Shown here: in pieces, positions 59,966 through 64,000 of the stretch | How the letters are laid out: every line of letters begins with the position of its first letter | Numbering within the stretch: position 1 is the first letter of the stretch | Origin: PKWO01 sp036384915 | GTDB lineage: Bacteria > Pseudomonadota > Gammaproteobacteria > Burkholderiales > Burkholderiaceae_D | Direction of reading: 5' to 3' | Length of the DNA stretch: 64,000 bases | NCBI GenBank assembly: GCA_036384915.1 | Contig: DASVLJ010000078.1 | Coordinates: 1-64,000 of the forward strand | Position numbers and translations under genes: made by a program | The notes under the pieces: generated by a model | The model's input: only the letters and a program-made list of their open reading frames with translations | What the model was told of the DNA's origin: nothing | Databases searched by the model: none

Positions 59966-62692
59966 TTACCGGCCGGCCGGCGTTACGTCGGCCAGCCTGC
60001 GCCCCTGCCGCAATAATTCCTCCATCTCTCCAGCCGGCAAGGGCCGGCTGAAGTAATACCCCTGCATCTCGTCGCACTCATGCCGCTTCAGGTAAGCCAG
60101 TTGCGCTGCGGTTTCCACGCCCTCGGCAATCACGCGCAGACGCAGGTTGTGCGCCATCGAGATGATGGTGTGGACGATGGTCGCTTCGCCCGAGGTGTCG
60201 GTAATATCGCGCACGAAGGATCGGTCGATCTTGAGCACGTCGATGGGAAAGCGCTGCAGGTATGACAGGCTGGAATAGCCGGTGCCGAAGTCGTCTATCG
60301 AAAGCTGCAGGCCGAGCTTTTTCAGTTCGTGCAGCGTCTCGATGGCGTTTTCCACGTCGGTCATCACCAGGCCCTCGGTCAATTCGATCTCAAGCCGGTC
60401 GGGAGCGATGCCAGTGCTGCGCAAGACCTCTGCTATCGATTGCACCAGGTCGGGCTGGGCGAACTGGCGTGCCGACAGATTGACGGCTATACGTAACCCA
60501 TGCAAGCCTTGCACGCCGGCCCGATCCCAGGCGGTGATTTGCGCGCAGGCGCTGCGCAGCACCCATTGCCCGATCGGCACGATCAAGCCCGTTTCCTCGG
60601 CCAGCGGAATGAAGCGTGCCGGCGGGATCAGGCCCATTTCGGGATGGCGCCAGCGTATCAGCGCCTCGGCGCCGATCACGCGGCCGGTCAGGAGATCGAC
60701 CTGGGGTTGGTAGTGCAGCTCGAATTCCTGCCGCGCCACCGCATCGTGCAGCGCCTCCTCGATGCGCATGCGTTCGATGAGCCGCTCGTTCATCTCGGCC
60801 GTGAAGAACTGAAAGTTGTTGCGTCCGGTTTCCTTGGCGCGGTACATCGCCATGTCGGCGCGCTCGATCAGCAATTCCGCTGTTTCGCCGTCGCTGGGGA
60901 AGACCGCAACGCCCATGCTGCAGTTGAGCGAAAATTCCTTTTGCTCGACCGGGATGGGGCGCGAGATGGTTTGCATGATGCGCTGCAGGGTACCGGCCGA
61001 TAACTTGCCGTCGCCCGCCTCGGGAAGGATCAGCACGAATTCGTCGCCGCCCAGGCGCGCCACGGTATCGGCCTCGCGCACGATGGCCTGCAGGCGCTCC
61101 GCCACGGCCAGCAGGAAGGCGTCGCCGGCCTTGTGCCCCAGGCTGTCGTTGACCATCTTGAAGCGGTCGAGGTCGACGAAGATGACCCAGATCTCGTGGT
61201 CGTTGCGCATGGCCTGGGAGATGGCCTGGTTCAACCTGTCGTGCAGCAGGGTGCGGTTGGACAGGCCCGTGAGCGAATCGTGCGTGGCCTGGTATTGCAC
61301 CTTGGTTTCCAGGCGCTTGCGTTCGCTGATGTCGCGCATGATGGCCACCACGCCGTCATCGACCTGCACCACCTGGCGGTAGAGCCATTCGGCGCGCAGG
61401 CCGGCGTCGTTGTTGTGCCATTCCCTTTCATGGGGTTTGCCGGTTGCGGCCACCGCGATCAAGTCGTCCAGGAAGTGGTTGGCGCGGATGTTGGGAAACA
61501 GTTCGGTCAGGGTGCGGCCCATCATCCAGCTCTTTTGCAGGCCCACCAGCCTTTGGCCTTGCTGGTTCACGTCGCCGACTCGGAAATCGACGATCGCGCC
61601 ATCCGCATCGAGCACGTTGTGCAGCACGTAGAACGCATCGACGCTGCCCTCTGAAGCGGCATGATAGGTTTGCTGGATCTTGCGCATGTGGCGCCGGCTG
61701 GCGTTCAACTGGCTCGTCAGCCGCGACAGCACGCCGGCCACGGCAAGCAAGAGCAGGCTGGCCGCTCCCGCTTCGAGCAGGTAATTGCGCCGGTGCCGGC
61801 GGAACTCGGCGAATTGCTCGTCTTCGGCCAAACCCGCCACCGCGATCAATTGGCTGCCGGGAATGCGTGCCATGGCCGTATAGCGCTCCACGCCGTCCCA
61901 GGCGTCGTATTGCAGCATGCCCATGCCGCCATACGGGCCGGCCACGGTGCCGACGGCGACCGGCCGGCCGCCGGAACGCACGGCATCGCCGCTGCGCATG
62001 ACCAGCACTTCGCCTTGCGGCCCCAGCAGGCCCAGTGCGCCGCGTTCACCCAGGCTGGCATGTTCGTAACCGCTCGTGAAATAGGCAGGGTCGACCGTGA
62101 CGACGACCACGCCGGCGAAGCCGCCGTCGGGGAAATTGAGGCGCCGGCTGAAATGCAGTTCCCACTGGGCTTTGCCCGCATTATAGGTCGAGTCCCCGAC
62201 ATAGGGCTTGCCGGTGTCGAACTGAAGGTGGGCCTGGAAGTAGTCGGCTGCGGCGATGTTCGCTTCCGCGCCCGTTCCGCCCCTGCGGGCCGAGGAATTG
62301 TCGACCAACCTGCCGTGCGCGTCGGCGATGCGCACGTCGAACACCACCGACGAGGGCAGCAAGCCCTTGTCGCGCAGCTCGGTCAGAGAGAAACGGCTTT
62401 CTTCGAACTCGGAAGCGAACTTGACCACCTTGAGCGTCTGGTCGATCGCGCCCAGGTTGCGCGTCATTTGCGCCTTGTAGGCTTCGAGCAGTTGGCCGCT
62501 TGCATGGGCCGCGTTTTCCTCGGCCGCGTCGCGTTCGAGCGTGATCACGCTCCAGGCCGCTCCCCAGATCACGCCCAGCACGAGCAGGGCGAGCGAGCCG
62601 AACAGCAGCACGCCTTCGCGGCCGGCGCGCCAACGCGGCGCCTGGCCGGCGCTTTCATCCGTCGTCATTTCGGATATCGGCTCGGCGCGCAT
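59966..62692 (-). CDS. Membrane dCache-PAS-GGDEF-EAL protein
   Basis: This 908-residue protein makes and/or breaks cyclic di-GMP. Two membrane helices (about 27-48 and 308-328) enclose a periplasmic double-Cache sensor. A PAS domain (about 350-465) and a GGDEF domain with intact RLGGDEFVLIL (about residue 548) follow, then an EAL domain with GAEALIRW (about 675) and late IDDFGTGYSSLSYL. Both catalytic motifs look intact. ATG 62692 lies 4 bp after the binding-protein stop, so translation is closely linked; the earlier start at 62731 would overlap it. The upstream genes in the operon code a phosphate-type binding protein and a porin. Confidence 0.9.
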   Translation of the reverse strand: MRAEPISEMTTDESAGQAPRWRAGREGVLLFGSLALLVLGVIWGAAWSVITLERDAAEENAAHASGQLLEAYKAQMTRNLGAIDQTLKVVKFASEFEESRFSLTELRDKGLLPSSVVFDVRIADAHGRLVDNSSARRGGTGAEANIAAADYFQAHLQFDTGKPYVGDSTYNAGKAQWELHFSRRLNFPDGGFAGVVVVTVDPAYFTSGYEHASLGERGALGLLGPQGEVLVMRSGDAVRSGGRPVAVGTVAGPYGGMGMLQYDAWDGVERYTAMARIPGSQLIAVAGLAEDEQFAEFRRHRRNYLLEAGAASLLLLAVAGVLSRLTSQLNASRRHMRKIQQTYHAASEGSVDAFYVLHNVLDADGAIVDFRVGDVNQQGQRLVGLQKSWMMGRTLTELFPNIRANHFLDDLIAVAATGKPHEREWHNNDAGLRAEWLYRQVVQVDDGVVAIMRDISERKRLETKVQYQATHDSLTGLSNRTLLHDRLNQAISQAMRNDHEIWVIFVDLDRFKMVNDSLGHKAGDAFLLAVAERLQAIVREADTVARLGGDEFVLILPEAGDGKLSAGTLQRIMQTISRPIPVEQKEFSLNCSMGVAVFPSDGETAELLIERADMAMYRAKETGRNNFQFFTAEMNERLIERMRIEEALHDAVARQEFELHYQPQVDLLTGRVIGAEALIRWRHPEMGLIPPARFIPLAEETGLIVPIGQWVLRSACAQITAWDRAGVQGLHGLRIAVNLSARQFAQPDLVQSIAEVLRSTGIAPDRLEIELTEGLVMTDVENAIETLHELKKLGLQLSIDDFGTGYSSLSYLQRFPIDVLKIDRSFVRDITDTSGEATIVHTIISMAHNLRLRVIAEGVETAAQLAYLKRHECDEMQGYYFSRPLPAGEMEELLRQGRRLADVTPAGR

Positions 62693-62696
62693 TGTT

Positions 62697-63128
62697 CTAT
62701 CGGATCGACAGCACTGTCTTGACGCTGGCATCGACCGCGTTCTTGTCGATATAGCCGATGTAGTGCGGATTGTTCGCTACCAGTTTCTTGATCTTTTCCG
62801 AATCGGCGACTTCGCGCGGCGGCTCGCCCTGGCCGGTGAAGATCATCTTCGACCAATAGGCTTTAAGCAGTTCGGGCGTCTTGCCCGTGGTCTTGCCGTA
62901 GAACTCGAGGCGGATGGACGAGCCTTCAGCCTGGTCGAGCGGCACGACGGCTGCGCCGCCGGGAAAGACCGCGCTTTTGCACAGGAAGATGTCCGATACC
63001 TGCGCCGGCGACAGCGCAACGATGGGCGAATTGGCCGCGACGATGACGACGATTTCGGCATGGCCGGATGCCGCCCAGCACGTTCCCAAGGCGGCGAAGC
63101 ACAGTTGCGTGAATCTGGAGAGTCGCAT
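62697..63128 (-). CDS. Small PstS-like substrate-binding protein
   Basis: This 143-residue periplasmic protein has a signal peptide ending ASGHA (about residue 24). Its sequence, including VSDIFLCKSAVFPGG, RLEFYGKTTGKTP and NNPHYIGYIDKNAVD, resembles a half-length phosphate-type (PstS/ModA fold) binding protein. It is too short for a two-lobe transporter component and has no permease. Together with the adjacent Cache-GGDEF-EAL gene it may deliver a ligand to the sensor domain. It starts 9 bp after the porin-like stop. Confidence 0.82.
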   Translation of the reverse strand: MRLSRFTQLCFAALGTCWAASGHAEIVVIVAANSPIVALSPAQVSDIFLCKSAVFPGGAAVVPLDQAEGSSIRLEFYGKTTGKTPELLKAYWSKMIFTGQGEPPREVADSEKIKKLVANNPHYIGYIDKNAVDASVKTVLSIR

Positions 63129-63137
63129 GGCGTCCCC

Positions 63138-64000
63138 TCAAAACACGAAATCGAGCACCATGCTGGCCACCGTGGCATGGCTGCCGCCCAGACCAGGCTG
63201 GGGGTTCTGGAAATCCCCGGGCGAACCCTGGCCCACCCGGATCAAATTGAGTTGGGTCTTGAGTGCCGCATTTTTCATGAAATCCCAGCGCAAGCCCAGG
63301 GAGACGCTCTTTTGTACCGCGATCTGGCTCAGGAGCGCGTTCAGGCCGGCATCGAGCGTTGCCACTTCATAGGCAAGCTGCGGCGGCAGGCCGGCGGCCG
63401 GGAGGCCGGGATCGCTGCGATTGCTGTCGGCCCTCACCTGGGCATAGGTGGCGTAGGGAGTCCATTTGCCGCTGCGCCAGCCGGCCGTGACATAGCCGGC
63501 GCTCTTTTGCCCGAGGAAGGAATGCGCGTTGGTGCGCCCCAGTTCCGCCATCAGGAACCAGTCGCCCGGATCGTAGCTTGCCCCGATGCCGGCATAGGTG
63601 ATCGGTGTGCCTTGGCCGGCGTATTCATCGGCGATCGCCACGCCGGGTGCGCCGAATTGCGCAAAGCCGCCGAACAGCGTTTCGGTGTAGTCGATGTCGA
63701 GATCGAGTCTGGCGCGCATATAGGTCACGCGCACCGTGGCCGGGCCGTATTCGAGCGTATCGGTCAGGGCGCGCATGGCGCTGAAGTCGACGCTGCCGCC
63801 CTGGGGAATGCGGATGTGGCCCGCACCGAATGCCGCCTGCACGGTATCGCTCGCTTCGCCGACATGTACGCGGTAGCGCAAGTCCAGTCCGTCGCTCTCG
63901 GTGATGGGGATGAGGTTGTACAGCTCGCCTGGTGTGCGCACCCAGGGGATCGCATAGCCGACGTTGCGATAGTCGGCCGTCAGGAAGGTCGGCGGAGCGA
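63138..64000 (-). CDS. Porin-like outer-membrane protein, 5' end outside the window
   Basis: The frame stays open to the right edge, so the N-terminus is missing; the visible 286 residues end in MVLDFVF. Alternating strands, turn-rich segments and the C-terminal Phe point to an outer-membrane barrel. Sequence such as ELYNLIPITESDGLDLRYRV and SLGLRWDFMKNAAL fits porin-like proteins found with small binding proteins and GGDEF/EAL genes in related betaproteobacteria. It is the first visible gene of the three-gene operon. Substrate is unknown. Confidence 0.75.
   Translation of the reverse strand, partial: APPTFLTADYRNVGYAIPWVRTPGELYNLIPITESDGLDLRYRVHVGEASDTVQAAFGAGHIRIPQGGSVDFSAMRALTDTLEYGPATVRVTYMRARLDLDIDYTETLFGGFAQFGAPGVAIADEYAGQGTPITYAGIGASYDPGDWFLMAELGRTNAHSFLGQKSAGYVTAGWRSGKWTPYATYAQVRADSNRSDPGLPAAGLPPQLAYEVATLDAGLNALLSQIAVQKSVSLGLRWDFMKNAALKTQLNLIRVGQGSPGDFQNPQPGLGGSHATVASMVLDFVF

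Overview
The window looks like a chromosomal segment of a GC-rich betaproteobacterium, most likely Burkholderiales and plausibly Oxalobacteraceae (Collimonas/Janthinobacterium/Massilia-like). The basis is codon usage, strong Shine-Dalgarno sites, several LysR regulators, an Ohr/OhrR pair, CidA/LrgB proteins, and secreted polysaccharidases with Thr-Pro linkers. No rRNA, tRNA, CRISPR array, prophage or complete insertion sequence was seen. Genus-level placement is inference.

Layout. 1-5 kb: a cut-off gene end, a coupled TPR/L,D-transpeptidase pair for the cell envelope, and a TPR-sulfotransferase. 5-10 kb: a lipoprotein chitinase, small accessory genes and a second GH18-like secreted protein. 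10-12 kb: an alpha/beta hydrolase, Ohr and its regulator OhrR. 12-16.4 kb: a methyltransferase, then a divergent pair made of a cysteine desulfurase / metallo-beta-lactamase-like / rhodanese fusion and a DecR-like Lrp regulator, flanked by a direct repeat. 17-24 kb: an unusual histidine kinase with a C-terminal solute-binding-like domain, a FapA-like protein, signal peptidase I and an orphan amino-acid-type binding protein. 24.7-27 kb: a lipoprotein beta-glucanase whose promoter and chitin-binding module match those of the 5.6-kb chitinase. 27-41 kb: mostly small metabolic and stress genes, an OsmC-YcaO fusion and glutamine-dependent NAD synthetase. 41-49 kb: a GH5 cellulase and an expansin, both with CBM2-type tails, surround a fused outer-membrane cytochrome-porin, its diheme partner and a decayed peptidase gene. 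49-52 kb: an operon coding a nucleotidyltransferase, a membrane protein with a regular Gly/Cys tail, a DUF692 (MNIO) enzyme and a small partner. 52.7-59 kb: an amino-acid oxidase plus thiamine-diphosphate decarboxylase pair, then CidR/CidA/LrgB-like genes. 60-64 kb: a porin, small binding protein and GGDEF/EAL protein in one operon.

How it fits together. Chitinase, beta-1,3-glucanase, cellulase and expansin suggest an organism that attacks fungal and plant walls. The chitinase and glucanase appear to be anchored as lipoproteins and share a promoter block. The oxidase-decarboxylase pair would turn an amino acid into an aldehyde. The cytochrome-porin pair suggests electron transfer across the outer membrane.

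The strongest candidates for an undescribed system are (a) the Gly/Cys-tail membrane protein with an MNIO enzyme and partner, which looks like a cysteine-modifying, RiPP-like operon with a membrane-anchored substrate, (b) the three-domain sulfur-transfer fusion with its DecR-like regulator inside flanking repeats, and (c) the Cyc2-like cytochrome-porin with a coupled c4-type cytochrome. All functional statements rest on reading the sequence and on recalled family knowledge; no searches were run.
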